Source: Colwellia sp. 12G3 (GTDB lineage Bacteria > Pseudomonadota > Gammaproteobacteria > Enterobacterales > Alteromonadaceae). From it: 64,000 bases of DNA. Positions 8,993-17,902 of the stretch are shown here, one piece after another (the first letter of the stretch is position 1; every line of letters begins with the position of its first letter). The DNA lies in the NCBI RefSeq assembly GCF_002836775.1, contig NZ_PJAQ01000066.1:124001-188000 (forward strand), given 5' to 3'. Position numbers and translations under genes: made by a program. The notes below the pieces were generated by a model that saw only the letters and a program-made list of their open reading frames with translations, was not told the origin of the DNA and made no database searches.

Positions 8993-9034
8993 AATAAAAA
9001 TAAAAGCCGCATAAATTATTAATTTAGCGGCTTT
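8993..9034 (-). terminator. Terminator between the TonB receptor and halogenase B
   Basis: AAAGCCGC (9003-9010) pairs with GCGGCTTT (9027-9034), and the inner bases also pair. Read on the minus strand it is followed by TTTTATTTTTATTAC. It lies 28 bases beyond the receptor stop codon, so it would end or attenuate transcription before the halogenase genes. Confidence 0.75.
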
Positions 9035-9061
9035 ATTATTCCTAAATTACCAACGTTATTA

Positions 9062-12000
9062 TTAGAACGTATAGCGAGCGCCTAAAGCAAAACGAGCACC
9101 CGTTTGAGTGTAATTTAATACTTCATAGCTACTACGACCGCGTGTACGTCTCTTTTCGTCAGTAACGTTAATACCGTTGAAGAATAAAGTTAAGCCTTCA
9201 ACTAGCGATACATCGTAATTGACCGCTAAATCAATTTGGTTGTACTCTTCTACATACACTGGAGAAGCCCCTACATCTCCTTGGAAATGAGATGTTAGGT
9301 ATTCATCACGCCAGTTGTAGGCAATACGTATAGAAAAACCATATTTCTCGTAGAAAGCTACCACGTTAGCCGTATCACTAATGCCAGTTTCAGCGACTTG
9401 ATCAGAGTCATAGTTAACGCCATTCTCATTAACGGAGCTACCAATAGAAGCATTATCATACGAATTATCAGAGTTAACTAAGGTATAGTTAACAATCGTA
9501 CCAAAACCTGTATCACCGAATAAATGTTGTACGGCAAATTCAACACCGTCAAAACCTGATTTTTCGGTAGAGTTAGCAAATGATGCAATATTAAATTGTA
9601 CTAATGGATCTTCCGGACGACCGTTTATTTCTACATTACCACCAACAACATTTACCGATGGGTCAGTAATGTTTTCAGAAATCCACAAGCGTTGAGCCGG
9701 ACGATCGTCAGCTTCAACACCAGCTGCAATAGCCTGTTGTACAAACGGACTGGTCAGCGCGCCAGGGTTAGTAAGATTATCTTGGGTATAAACAGTCTCT
9801 GTACGGATACTTTCGTTAGTAATATCTTTTTGGAAATAACCTAATGAAATATAGCTACCTTCGCCATAATACCATTCTGCCGAGAGGTCGAAATTTGTAG
9901 CTTCAAGGGGTAATAAGCCTGCATCACCTGAGTTACCAGCACCAGGACTATTTACTCGCGCTAATCCACCTAGTGATGTACCGCCAATCATTTGACCATA
10001 ACTTGGGCGACCAATCGTTTCACTAAAAGCAGCACGAAGTATAATGTCGTCGGTTACTTCTAAATTGAAGTTAATGCTTGGTAATACATGATCATATTTA
10101 CCAGTTTTGGTTTGAAATTCAGTTCCACCGGATAGAGTTAACGGTAATTCAGTATCGCCAACCCAAGTTGTTGCGTTAAAACCAGGAACATTTGATGTGG
10201 TTGCAATTTCTGTTTCTTCATAACGTACACCTAAATGTACATCAAATGGCATGGATCCTATTTCACCATCATAATTATATTGGAAGTAAACAGCGGTCAT
10301 TTCTTCTTTGGTATATTGATCTGTACCAAGTGCATAATCGGTTGAAGGACAAAAAGATGAACCACAATCACCAATAATACCCGGTTGTATGGATAACGTA
10401 TCTTCAGCAATTTGTCTTACGTCAAGAAAGTCAAATTCAAAATAGGTATTTAAAATATCCGGCGCCCAATCAGTGCCAGTAACGTCTACAAAATCACTGA
10501 AATCCCCACCACTTTCGTCAAACTGATCTAAAATAGTTCTACGTGTAAAGTTTTCATCTCCAAACGATCCAGGTTCACCTTCACCACCCCAGTTATTACG
10601 TTGTACCGTTCTTCTTTGGTCACGATTTTCAGCTGTTGTCATGGCTATGCCAAAGTCTATACTGCCCGCTTCTTCAAAGACAAAAACACCATTAAACTGA
10701 TGTTGCTCAATGTGAGAATGATCTTGCTCATTACTAAAAGCACTACCTGTTACTTGCATATCTGACGCCACTACCGCATTACCACCACGTACTGCAAGCG
10801 TCGGTAAAACACCTGTAAAGTCAGTAGCTGATGCCGTACGAATAAGCGCTCGTGCCGCTAAGTTGTTATTAGATCCATACTCATTATTTGGTGTGTTTTC
10901 AGCGTCTGAATCATGATAATCGTACGAGAGGTTCAAGCTATCGTTAACTTGCCAATCAAGGTTAAAACCTATTGAAGAGGTTTTATCACGTATACCATAA
11001 TCACCAGAGCCCATCGCTAAATCTGTTGGATCATCATAAACTTCAGAATGTAATAATGGTGAGGCTACATTGCCTGATGTCCATACATCAACAGCATTTC
11101 CAGGAGAGGCATACCAAGCTGAAACATTCGCTACTTGTGTATCTTGTTCTTTTTGAATGTAGGTATAATCTAATGTCGCCGTGATGTTTTCCATCGGGCT
11201 GTACTGTAATACTAACTGAGCGTTAGTTCTTTCACGTTGTACTTCTTCAAAAGTATAAAAAGTGGTTTGTGGAACAGAATAAACGCCTGGGTTTTCATTA
11301 CGGTTAAACTGATCACTTCGACCGTTTTCTATAGGACCAAAACGATTATTGCCGTTGATGTCTTGACCATCAGGGTCATAACTTCTCCAACCAGTACTTA
11401 CACCTGCTTGTTGATTACCACTTTCACGTTCTGAATAACTTGCCGAAAGAGAAATACCAAAAGTATCATCAGCAAACGTATTTGAATACAAACCTGATAA
11501 TTCAGGAGTCGTACCACCGGTCTGTGCTGAGGTATCATGTAAAGCTTGTGCACTAACAACTGCGTGCATGCCAGGGTTATCTAGTGGTCTATTCGTTTTA
11601 ACATTAATTGTTGCACCAATGCCACCTGTAGACATTCTTGCCATCGATGTTTTGTAAACTTCAACACCACTGATGCCTTCCGCTGCAACGTTTGAGAAGT
11701 CAAAAGAACGATCACCTGTTGTATTAGGCATTTGACGGCCATTTAACAAGATTAAATTACGGTCTGCACTAAAGCCACGAACAGATACTTTACTTCCTTC
11801 ACCATTAGAGCGGTCAATTGAAACACCAGTAATACGTTGTAATGATTCTGCTAAGTTAGAGTCTGGAAATTTACCTATGTCCTCTGCATTAATCGCATCC
11901 ACAATACCACTTGAAGAGCGTTTAATATCCATTGACTTGATCATACTGCTACGGATCCCCGTAACTTCAATCACTTCAATGTTATTTTCTTTTTCTTCTT

Positions 12001-12091
12001 CAGCAGCAAAAACGGGTGCTATCGCCGTTACTCCTAAAATTATTGATAAGCTTTTAGCAAGTTGAGTCTTTTTAAAATTTGATTTCTTCAT
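9062..12091 (-). CDS. TonB-dependent outer-membrane receptor (sugar-locus type)
   Basis: The 1009-residue protein has a signal peptide (KSLSIILGVTAIAPVFA), a TonB-box-like stretch IEVIEVTG just after it, a plug domain (about 45-170, with LQRITGVSIDR, VSVRGFSADRNLILLNGRQ and STGGIGATINVKT), and a long 22-strand-type barrel ending in ALGARYTF with the terminal aromatic needed for barrel insertion. Its length and plug place it in the large receptors of proteobacteria that import oligosaccharides (TonB-Xanth-Caul group). Two perfect TGGAAGCGCTTCCA operators lie 43 and 87 bases upstream. AGGGGAG precedes the ATG, nearly the same leader as the lipoprotein gene. Uptake of beta-glucan oligosaccharides is inferred from the GH16, GH1 and symporter neighbours. 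Confidence 0.93.
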   Translation of the reverse strand: MKKSNFKKTQLAKSLSIILGVTAIAPVFAAEEEKENNIEVIEVTGIRSSMIKSMDIKRSSSGIVDAINAEDIGKFPDSNLAESLQRITGVSIDRSNGEGSKVSVRGFSADRNLILLNGRQMPNTTGDRSFDFSNVAAEGISGVEVYKTSMARMSTGGIGATINVKTNRPLDNPGMHAVVSAQALHDTSAQTGGTTPELSGLYSNTFADDTFGISLSASYSERESGNQQAGVSTGWRSYDPDGQDINGNNRFGPIENGRSDQFNRNENPGVYSVPQTTFYTFEEVQRERTNAQLVLQYSPMENITATLDYTYIQKEQDTQVANVSAWYASPGNAVDVWTSGNVASPLLHSEVYDDPTDLAMGSGDYGIRDKTSSIGFNLDWQVNDSLNLSYDYHDSDAENTPNNEYGSNNNLAARALIRTASATDFTGVLPTLAVRGGNAVVASDMQVTGSAFSNEQDHSHIEQHQFNGVFVFEEAGSIDFGIAMTTAENRDQRRTVQRNNWGGEGEPGSFGDENFTRRTILDQFDESGGDFSDFVDVTGTDWAPDILNTYFEFDFLDVRQIAEDTLSIQPGIIGDCGSSFCPSTDYALGTDQYTKEEMTAVYFQYNYDGEIGSMPFDVHLGVRYEETEIATTSNVPGFNATTWVGDTELPLTLSGGTEFQTKTGKYDHVLPSINFNLEVTDDIILRAAFSETIGRPSYGQMIGGTSLGGLARVNSPGAGNSGDAGLLPLEATNFDLSAEWYYGEGSYISLGYFQKDITNESIRTETVYTQDNLTNPGALTSPFVQQAIAAGVEADDRPAQRLWISENITDPSVNVVGGNVEINGRPEDPLVQFNIASFANSTEKSGFDGVEFAVQHLFGDTGFGTIVNYTLVNSDNSYDNASIGSSVNENGVNYDSDQVAETGISDTANVVAFYEKYGFSIRIAYNWRDEYLTSHFQGDVGASPVYVEEYNQIDLAVNYDVSLVEGLTLFFNGINVTDEKRRTRGRSSYEVLNYTQTGARFALGARYTF

Positions 12092-12133
12092 GTATCTCCC
12101 CTAGGCATTTCATTTTATAATATTTATATTTTC

Positions 12134-12147
12134 TGGAAGCGCTTCCA
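12134..12147. promoter_or_regulatory. LacI-type operator 1 of the TonB receptor
   Basis: This is a perfect palindrome, TGGAAGCGCTTCCA, 43 bases upstream of the receptor start, overlapping the likely promoter. Confidence 0.87.
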
Positions 12148-12177
12148 CTTTAGTTTAAAAAAAATATGATGGTAATC

Positions 12178-12191
12178 TGGAAGCGCTTCCA
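12178..12191. promoter_or_regulatory. LacI-type operator 2 of the TonB receptor
   Basis: This is a second perfect copy, 44 bp (about four helical turns) from operator 1, so two dimers could bind on one face. Confidence 0.87.
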
Positions 12192-12376
12192 CAAATTAAA
12201 GCAGTTTCATTACAAGGTCAATACAAACTTGTTAAATAATGTAAAAATTATTTAGAGCTTCTACTCATTTTTTTGTGTTTTAAATGCTACATTATTGAAT
12301 TAGCTGTGTTTATATAATGCGCACATATTGATGTATGTTTGTACAAGGAAAGGTGTGTTTTGAAACTGAACAAGTG

Positions 12377-12408
12377 AAGACTAATCACATATGAACGTGA
12401 TTAGTCTT
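12377..12408 (-). terminator. Perfect 12-bp inverted repeat after the symporter gene
   Basis: AAGACTAATCAC (12377-12388) and GTGATTAGTCTT (12397-12408) are perfectly complementary around an 8-base loop. It lies 26 bases beyond the stop of the minus-strand symporter. The T-tract is weak on both strands, so termination is likely but not certain. The remainder of the 12092-12433 gap holds the receptor operators and no gene. Confidence 0.55.
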
Positions 12409-12433
12409 TTGAAATAGACATTATATCAGTGGA

Positions 12434-13762
12434 TTATAAGGCTTGTTTTTGTAGTGCTTGATGGATTTCATCAACTTTTTTATCATCTAAGGTGTACCAA
12501 CGCATTACCCAGGCAACTAAGATTGAGCCTAAGGCTGGAAAGACAGTAAATGATAGCAGTATACCCTGTTGGGTAAGTTCTGTTTGTTCTACATCCGCTT
12601 GATAACCATAATAAGCTAATGACCAACCGGCTAATGCTCCGCCGACAGCGACCCCTAGTTTGATAAAAAATACTACGGCCGAATAAATCATGCCAGTAAT
12701 ACGAATACCTGTTTTCCAGTGACCGTAATCGATGGTATCGGCCATTTTTGCCCACAACAGTGGCGTTGCCATTTGTAAGAAAAAGTTCCAGAAGAAAAAT
12801 AGGGTGAAAGCCATGAAGATTTGCTCTTTACCGACAAAGTAGCTAAGAATACAAATGAATGCAGCGATGGATTGTAGAGCGATATAGGCTTTAATTTTGC
12901 ACACTTTTTTCGCTAACGTTTGTGATAAACCGGCGCCAAGAATACTGCCGATCATGCCTAAGGTCATAAATAAGGTAATTTGGTCTGGTTGACCAAGGTA
13001 GTATTTCACATAATAAACCGCAAGGGTTCCTCGTAAAACTTGACCGCTTAATAGGAATAAACCAGCAACACACAGTATTCGCCATTGATCGTTTTGCCAC
13101 AGATGAGAAAAATTCTCTTTAAATGTTGAAGCTTGATCTTCTGGGGGACTGACTCTTTCTTTTGTTCCAGCAAAACAAAGTAGAAAAAGTATAACGCCTA
13201 AGCTACTCATGGCGATCATCGTGTATTGATAACCTAACGCTTTGTCACCAGCGCCAAACCATTCAACTAATGGCATAGTACCTGCGGCAACAATTAAGCC
13301 GCCGAGCATACCAAAAACAAATCGATAAGATTGTACACTGACGCGTTCTTTTGGATCTGCGGTTAGCACGCCACCCAAAGCCGAGTATGGAATATTGATG
13401 GCAGTATAAACAATCATTAATAAACTATAGGTAGCAAAGGCGTAGATGATTTTACCATTTTCTGATAAATCAAAGGTTGAAAAAGCTAAAACACTAATGA
13501 GACCAAAAGGAATGGCTAACCAAAGTAAATAGGGTCTAAATTGCCCCCATTTAGTTTTGGTGCGATCAGCCATAGCCCCCATTAAAGGGTCGGTTATTGC
13601 ATCAAATATTCGTACAACCAGAAAAAGAGTACCCACTAACGCCGGAGATAGACCAACGACATCTGTATAATAGATAAGCAGAAACATCATCACCGTTTGG
13701 AAGATGATATTACTAGCCGTATCGCCTAAGCCGTAGGCAATTTTTTCTTTTATTTTAAGCAT
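12434..13762 (-). CDS. GPH-type glycoside:cation symporter (MFS fold)
   Basis: The 442-residue inner-membrane protein has about 12 hydrophobic segments. It starts with KEKIAYGLGDTASNIIF, a typical opening of the glycoside-pentoside-hexuronide:cation symporters (MelB-like). The early DAITDPLMGAMADRTKTKWGQFRPYL region carries the DP..G...DRT/KWG.FRP signature of the group. It starts 51 bases after the GH1 beta-glucosidase stop and is probably cotranscribed with it from the promoter holding the operators at 15186 and 15218. It would bring glucosides or glucan disaccharides into the cell for the GH1 enzyme; the exact sugar cannot be read from sequence. A 12-bp inverted repeat follows the stop. 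Confidence 0.9.
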   Translation of the reverse strand: MLKIKEKIAYGLGDTASNIIFQTVMMFLLIYYTDVVGLSPALVGTLFLVVRIFDAITDPLMGAMADRTKTKWGQFRPYLLWLAIPFGLISVLAFSTFDLSENGKIIYAFATYSLLMIVYTAINIPYSALGGVLTADPKERVSVQSYRFVFGMLGGLIVAAGTMPLVEWFGAGDKALGYQYTMIAMSSLGVILFLLCFAGTKERVSPPEDQASTFKENFSHLWQNDQWRILCVAGLFLLSGQVLRGTLAVYYVKYYLGQPDQITLFMTLGMIGSILGAGLSQTLAKKVCKIKAYIALQSIAAFICILSYFVGKEQIFMAFTLFFFWNFFLQMATPLLWAKMADTIDYGHWKTGIRITGMIYSAVVFFIKLGVAVGGALAGWSLAYYGYQADVEQTELTQQGILLSFTVFPALGSILVAWVMRWYTLDDKKVDEIHQALQKQAL

Positions 13763-13813
13763 TTATATCTCATCTGTTAGGCTGTTCTTTTATATTCTTT
13801 AATCTAACCTAAA

Positions 13814-15145
13814 TTATTTTCGTTGATTAATAAAGTCTCTATAAGCATAACCACTTGCTTTAATGGTGCGTTTTTGAGTTTGATAATCGACATAAACAAT
13901 ACCAAACCTTTTCATGTAACCTAGTGCCCATTCAAAATTGTCCATTAAACTCCAAGCGAAGTAACCTCGAATATCAACCCCAGCTTTAATCGCCATATCA
14001 ACAGCATTTAAATGGCTGTTATAGTAATTAATTCTGTGTTGATCATCGACGATATCATTTTCTATGGTATCTGGCATCGCCGCGCCATTTTCGGTGATAT
14101 AAACCGGTGGTAATGTATAGGTTTTATTTAAAGAGACTAATAAGTCAGTAAAACCTTGCGGATATATTTCCCAGCCCATATCGGTCAATGGCACATTTTT
14201 GGGCTCAACTTCGCTAAATATATCTTTTTCATCGGCTTGATAAACAGCTCTACTGTAATAATTTACACCCAAGTAATCAATTGGGTGAGATATTATTTGT
14301 AAATCGCCTTGATGAATTTCTGGATGATGAGAAACTGGCAGTTGTGATAATATTTCAGGGTATTGGCCATCGATAATAGGTTTTATATACCATTGATTAA
14401 AATAGTCATCTGCATATTTTGCAGCATTGATATCGGCTAAATTTTCAGAAAGCGGATAACAAGGGGTAAAGTTAAGCACTATGCCGTTTAAGGTGTTTGG
14501 ACTGTGTTTTTTTAATACTTGCATCGCTAAACCATGGGCAAGTAATAAGTGATGAGCCGCTTTTTTACCAAATTGTTTACCTTTAATACCTGGCGCATGA
14601 ATGCCTATTTCATAGCCTAAATAGGCACTACAAAAAGGTTCGTTGAGTGTTGCGTAAGAATGTACACGGTCACCAAATGCTTTCACCACTATTTCGGTAT
14701 ATTCTTGAAACTTATAAGCCGTTTCTCTATTTAACCAACCACCTTTATCCTCAAGATGTTGAGGAAGGTCCCAATGATAAAGGGTAACAAATGCTTTTAT
14801 GTTAGCGGCCTTTAACTCATCTAATAAATTAATATAAAACGTAATGCCTTCATTATTAGGGCTACCATCTTGATTAATTACTCTACCCCACGAGATAGAA
14901 AGACGATAAGCATCAACATTTAAAGATTTGATCATTGCTATATCATTTTTCCAAAGGTGATAATGATCGCAGGCAATGTCCCCGTTTGAATTATCGGCGA
15001 TATTTCCTTCATCCGCACAAAACGAATCCCAAATGCAGGGTAATCGCTGAGCTATTCCACCTTCAATTTGAAAGGAAGCAGTAGCGACTCCGAAGAGAAA
15101 GTCTTTGGAGGTTAATTTGGAATCATTTGGTAAAGATATTTTCAT
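13814..15145 (-). CDS. GH1 beta-glucosidase, cytoplasmic
   Basis: The 443-residue protein is a full-length family 1 glycosidase that hydrolyses beta-glucosides with retention. FLFGVATASFQIEGG near the N-terminus is the family opening. The acid/base Glu169 is in TLNEP and the nucleophile Glu352 is in YITENG. The C-terminal block GYFAWSLMDNFEWALGYMKRFG is the conserved +/-1 subsite with the WSLxDNFEW motif. No signal peptide is present, so it acts on imported oligosaccharides, in line with the symporter gene directly downstream. Two LacI-type operators lie 40 and 72 bases upstream. Cellobiose or laminaribiose are the likely substrates given the GH16 neighbour; this is inference. Confidence 0.94.
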   Translation of the reverse strand: MKISLPNDSKLTSKDFLFGVATASFQIEGGIAQRLPCIWDSFCADEGNIADNSNGDIACDHYHLWKNDIAMIKSLNVDAYRLSISWGRVINQDGSPNNEGITFYINLLDELKAANIKAFVTLYHWDLPQHLEDKGGWLNRETAYKFQEYTEIVVKAFGDRVHSYATLNEPFCSAYLGYEIGIHAPGIKGKQFGKKAAHHLLLAHGLAMQVLKKHSPNTLNGIVLNFTPCYPLSENLADINAAKYADDYFNQWYIKPIIDGQYPEILSQLPVSHHPEIHQGDLQIISHPIDYLGVNYYSRAVYQADEKDIFSEVEPKNVPLTDMGWEIYPQGFTDLLVSLNKTYTLPPVYITENGAAMPDTIENDIVDDQHRINYYNSHLNAVDMAIKAGVDIRGYFAWSLMDNFEWALGYMKRFGIVYVDYQTQKRTIKASGYAYRDFINQRK

Positions 15146-15185
15146 GGTTATTTATAATACTTATTTGCTGTAGTTTAAGTTTTGT

Positions 15186-15199
15186 TGGTAGCGCTTCCA
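15186..15199. promoter_or_regulatory. LacI-type operator 1 of the beta-glucosidase/symporter operon
   Basis: TGGTAGCGCTTCCA matches the palindrome at 13 of 14 positions and lies 40 bases upstream of the GH1 start. Confidence 0.8.
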
Positions 15200-15217
15200 A
15201 AATCCCCTGCGTGAAAC

Positions 15218-15231
15218 TGGAAGCGCTTTCA
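15218..15231. promoter_or_regulatory. LacI-type operator 2 of the beta-glucosidase/symporter operon
   Basis: TGGAAGCGCTTTCA matches at 13 of 14 positions. It is 32 bp (three helical turns) from operator 1. Confidence 0.8.
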
Positions 15232-15423
15232 ATTTAGCTTGGATAGTTTTGAAGGTCAATATATTTCATTACTACTTATTGTATTATTTATATATCGGTA
15301 GGGGGGAAGTATTAGAAAATACAGCGCTTAAGCTGGGTATCGAAATGATTGTAAGATAATTATTTAACCTTGTAGATGTTATATAAAAGGATTACTAGTC
15401 GTTATCTTCGAGAGTAGTTATTC

Positions 15424-15466
15424 ATCGTTAACGGATAATATTTTTTAAATATAATCCGTTAACGAT
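15424..15466. repeat. Strong inverted repeat downstream of the histidine kinase
   Basis: Two 17-base arms containing ATCGTTAACGGAT pair with one mismatch around a 9-base A/T loop. It lies 57 bases past the kinase stop on the minus strand. There is no T-tract, so it may be a processing or protective 3' hairpin, or an operator. No gene is seen in the rest of the 15232-15522 gap. Confidence 0.6.
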
Positions 15467-15522
15467 AGTTAATGATTTCCAACGAAGCTTACCTCTTCCT
15501 TTTACAAGATTACATTGTTTAA

Positions 15523-17046
15523 TTATATGGTTTTCAATGATAATGAAAACTTACAACCATGTCCTAATTCACTGCTGACCATCAACTCTGAATTTAAAAT
15601 CAAGGTCAGTTTTTGGCTAATAGCTAAACCTAAACCAGCATGATGGGTACTATCCTCAATAGCATTACTTGCGCGATATCTAGCGTCAAATATATAGGCT
15701 ATATCCGCTTTACTTATGCCGCTGCCATTATCAATAACTTCAATTTGGACTTTACTACTTTGCTTATCGTTTTGCCTATTATTCTGCTTAGTGTCACTTT
15801 GACTGACGTTAATTATTATTTCCCCGCCCTCGTTAGTATGACGAATCGCATTTTCAATTAAATTAGTCATAATGCGCTCAAGTTTGGCTATATCAGAATA
15901 AACCATAAAACGACATTGTGGTGGTTGCAACGTTAATGAAATATTCTTCTGATCCGCTTTGAGTACAAACTTTGCCATGATGTCATGTAATAACTCTCCT
16001 ATGGCAAAAGCTTCTAGGTTGACGGTTACCTGACCATTTTCTAAGTGGGCTAATTCAAATATTTGGTCAATTAGGCGTTTTAATTGCGCGATACTACGCT
16101 GTACTGTTGCTAAGTATTGTGTACGCTCAATATCTGTAATTGAGTCAGCTTTGATTACTAGTGTTTCAACATAACCTTGCATTGTCGCTAACGGTGTACG
16201 TAGGTCGTGAGATAAATGAGCTAATAACTCGCGACGTATTCGGTCGTTTTCAGTCAATAAAGAAAATTGCTGATTAATTTGTACCACCATGTCGTTAAAC
16301 GTAGCACCAAGGAAATGTACTTCATTATGATTAATACTGTGATTAGAGGCCGTACCCCATTCCTTTAATTGAATTTTTGTTTGGTCAAATTGTACAGCTT
16401 TAAGCGCTTGCATTTGTTTTGCTAGCTCTCTTACAGGGTTAGTAAAATAGTGAAATACCGCTAATAGAACCAATAGAAGTAATAACAAGCTGGCGATAAC
16501 AAAGGCACCGTATTTCTGTAAATCTTTATCCCCTTGTACTTGGCTAAAAATAGAATCATAAATTTCGCCGCCAATAATAATATATAAATAGCCCTGTAGC
16601 AGATCACCTTGATAAACGGGGGAAGCTGAAAATATTTTTTTATTACTAAATCCACGTGGATCATCACCAAAAACAGGGACTTTTTGTGGGTTAGCAATTA
16701 ACTGTTTGAGTGGTGTTAATGAAACAGTCTTACGTTTGATTTTAGCCGGATCGGCGGAGTAAGTTAAAATATTACCTTGAGCATCTAAAAAATAAAATTC
16801 AAAAGCAGGACCTAGTAACATCAGAGTATGAAAAAGGTTTTCTAAGGCGGCTTTATCATAAACACCGTCTTGTAATAAGGGGTTATCATGGGCTAAATGT
16901 TCAGCGAGGTTTAGGTGTAATTTTTGCTCGGCTTGGTACTTTGATTGCTGTACCAAAGAGTTACTCCAAGCAACGAGTAATGAGGCCATAATTATGAAAG
17001 CAGCACAGAGTGTTAATGCTAAACGTTGGTAAAGTGATATTTTCAT
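15523..17046 (-). CDS. Membrane sensor histidine kinase
   Basis: The 507-residue protein has an N-terminal transmembrane helix (about 11-28), a periplasmic sensor region with a dCache/PAS-like look (LGPAFEFYFLDAQGNILTY), a second helix (about 180-198, AFVIASLLLLLLVLLAVF), a HAMP-like linker, and a complete kinase core. The H box is LLAHLSHDLRTPLATMQGY, the N box LIENAIRHTNEGG, and the G boxes VIDNGSGIS and HHAGLGLAIS. It autophosphorylates on the H-box His and should pass phosphate to the OmpR-type regulator encoded 26 bases upstream. The two spondin-domain secreted proteins at the head of the same run suggest the system monitors, or is encoded with, a cell-surface or redox state. The signal is unknown. 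An Asn/Gln-rich insert lies between the N and G1 boxes. Confidence 0.9.
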   Translation of the reverse strand: MKISLYQRLALTLCAAFIIMASLLVAWSNSLVQQSKYQAEQKLHLNLAEHLAHDNPLLQDGVYDKAALENLFHTLMLLGPAFEFYFLDAQGNILTYSADPAKIKRKTVSLTPLKQLIANPQKVPVFGDDPRGFSNKKIFSASPVYQGDLLQGYLYIIIGGEIYDSIFSQVQGDKDLQKYGAFVIASLLLLLLVLLAVFHYFTNPVRELAKQMQALKAVQFDQTKIQLKEWGTASNHSINHNEVHFLGATFNDMVVQINQQFSLLTENDRIRRELLAHLSHDLRTPLATMQGYVETLVIKADSITDIERTQYLATVQRSIAQLKRLIDQIFELAHLENGQVTVNLEAFAIGELLHDIMAKFVLKADQKNISLTLQPPQCRFMVYSDIAKLERIMTNLIENAIRHTNEGGEIIINVSQSDTKQNNRQNDKQSSKVQIEVIDNGSGISKADIAYIFDARYRASNAIEDSTHHAGLGLAISQKLTLILNSELMVSSELGHGCKFSLSLKTI

Positions 17047-17072
17047 TAAAGAAAGCCTTACTATTTTTTAAA

Positions 17073-17849
17073 TTATAATGCTACAGAGGGCATTACGCCG
17101 GCGGAGTTAAGTTTATAACCCACTCCCCAAACGGTTTGGATTATCTTTGGTTCGGTACAATTTTCTTCAAGTTTATTTCTAAGACGATTAATATGAGAAT
17201 TAACGGTATGTTCATAGCCATTGTGATGATAACCCCACACACCATCAAGTAATTGAGCCCGTGAAAATACCTGATCAGGGTGTTTACAGAAAAAATCAAT
17301 CAATTCAAACTCGGTAGCGGTTAAGTTAATCGCTTTATTTTTATAGGTCACCTGATGATATCTATGATCAACCTGCAACTCTCCTATTGATGTGCCTGTT
17401 TGCTCTAATATCTCGGATTTCTCAAGTGTTTTTTCTTCATCAGCTAGACTCTTAACTTCACTTGAGTTTTTAGCTATGACCGCATGAACCCTGCGTAATT
17501 GACTTCTTACACGGGCTTGTAATTCTCGAATACTAAATGGCTTAGTCATATAGTCGTCAGCACCTAACTCAAGTCCCAATATTCGGTCTATTTCTGACGT
17601 TTTTGAAGTCAGCATAATAATGGATTGTAAGGGTTTTTCTTGTCTAACTTGTCGACAAATATCTAAACCGCTAATACCGGGCAGCATCACATCAAGTAAA
17701 ATAAGTTGGTAGTCTTTTGTCAAAGCCTGTTGTAAAGCTTCGTTACCTTGAGTACAAATATCGCAATGTAAATCTAGTTCGGATAAATGCACTTTAATAA
17801 GCTTAGCAATATCAATTTCATCTTCAATAATTAGAATCTTATCTTTCAT
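17073..17849 (-). CDS. OmpR/PhoB-type response regulator
   Basis: The 258-residue protein has a receiver domain (IIEDE acidic pair, phosphoacceptor Asp in LILLDVMLPG, LTSKTSEIDRILGLELGADDYMTKPF with the conserved Thr/Ser and Lys) and a C-terminal winged helix (ATEFELIDFFCKHPDQVFSR, ending VWGVGYKL). A poorly conserved linker of about 40 residues joins them, longer than usual. I start it at the ATG at 17849 (MKDKILIIEDE), since the upstream GTG in the same frame adds 13 residues unlike a receiver. It lies between the spondin lipoprotein and the kinase and is likely cotranscribed; genes it controls may include its own operon. Confidence 0.9.
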   Translation of the reverse strand: MKDKILIIEDEIDIAKLIKVHLSELDLHCDICTQGNEALQQALTKDYQLILLDVMLPGISGLDICRQVRQEKPLQSIIMLTSKTSEIDRILGLELGADDYMTKPFSIRELQARVRSQLRRVHAVIAKNSSEVKSLADEEKTLEKSEILEQTGTSIGELQVDHRYHQVTYKNKAINLTATEFELIDFFCKHPDQVFSRAQLLDGVWGYHHNGYEHTVNSHINRLRNKLEENCTEPKIIQTVWGVGYKLNSAGVMPSVAL

Positions 17850-17902
17850 ATTTTGGCCAATGAGTGAGCTTAGTAATACTAAGTCCACCCATTGGCTTAG
17901 TA

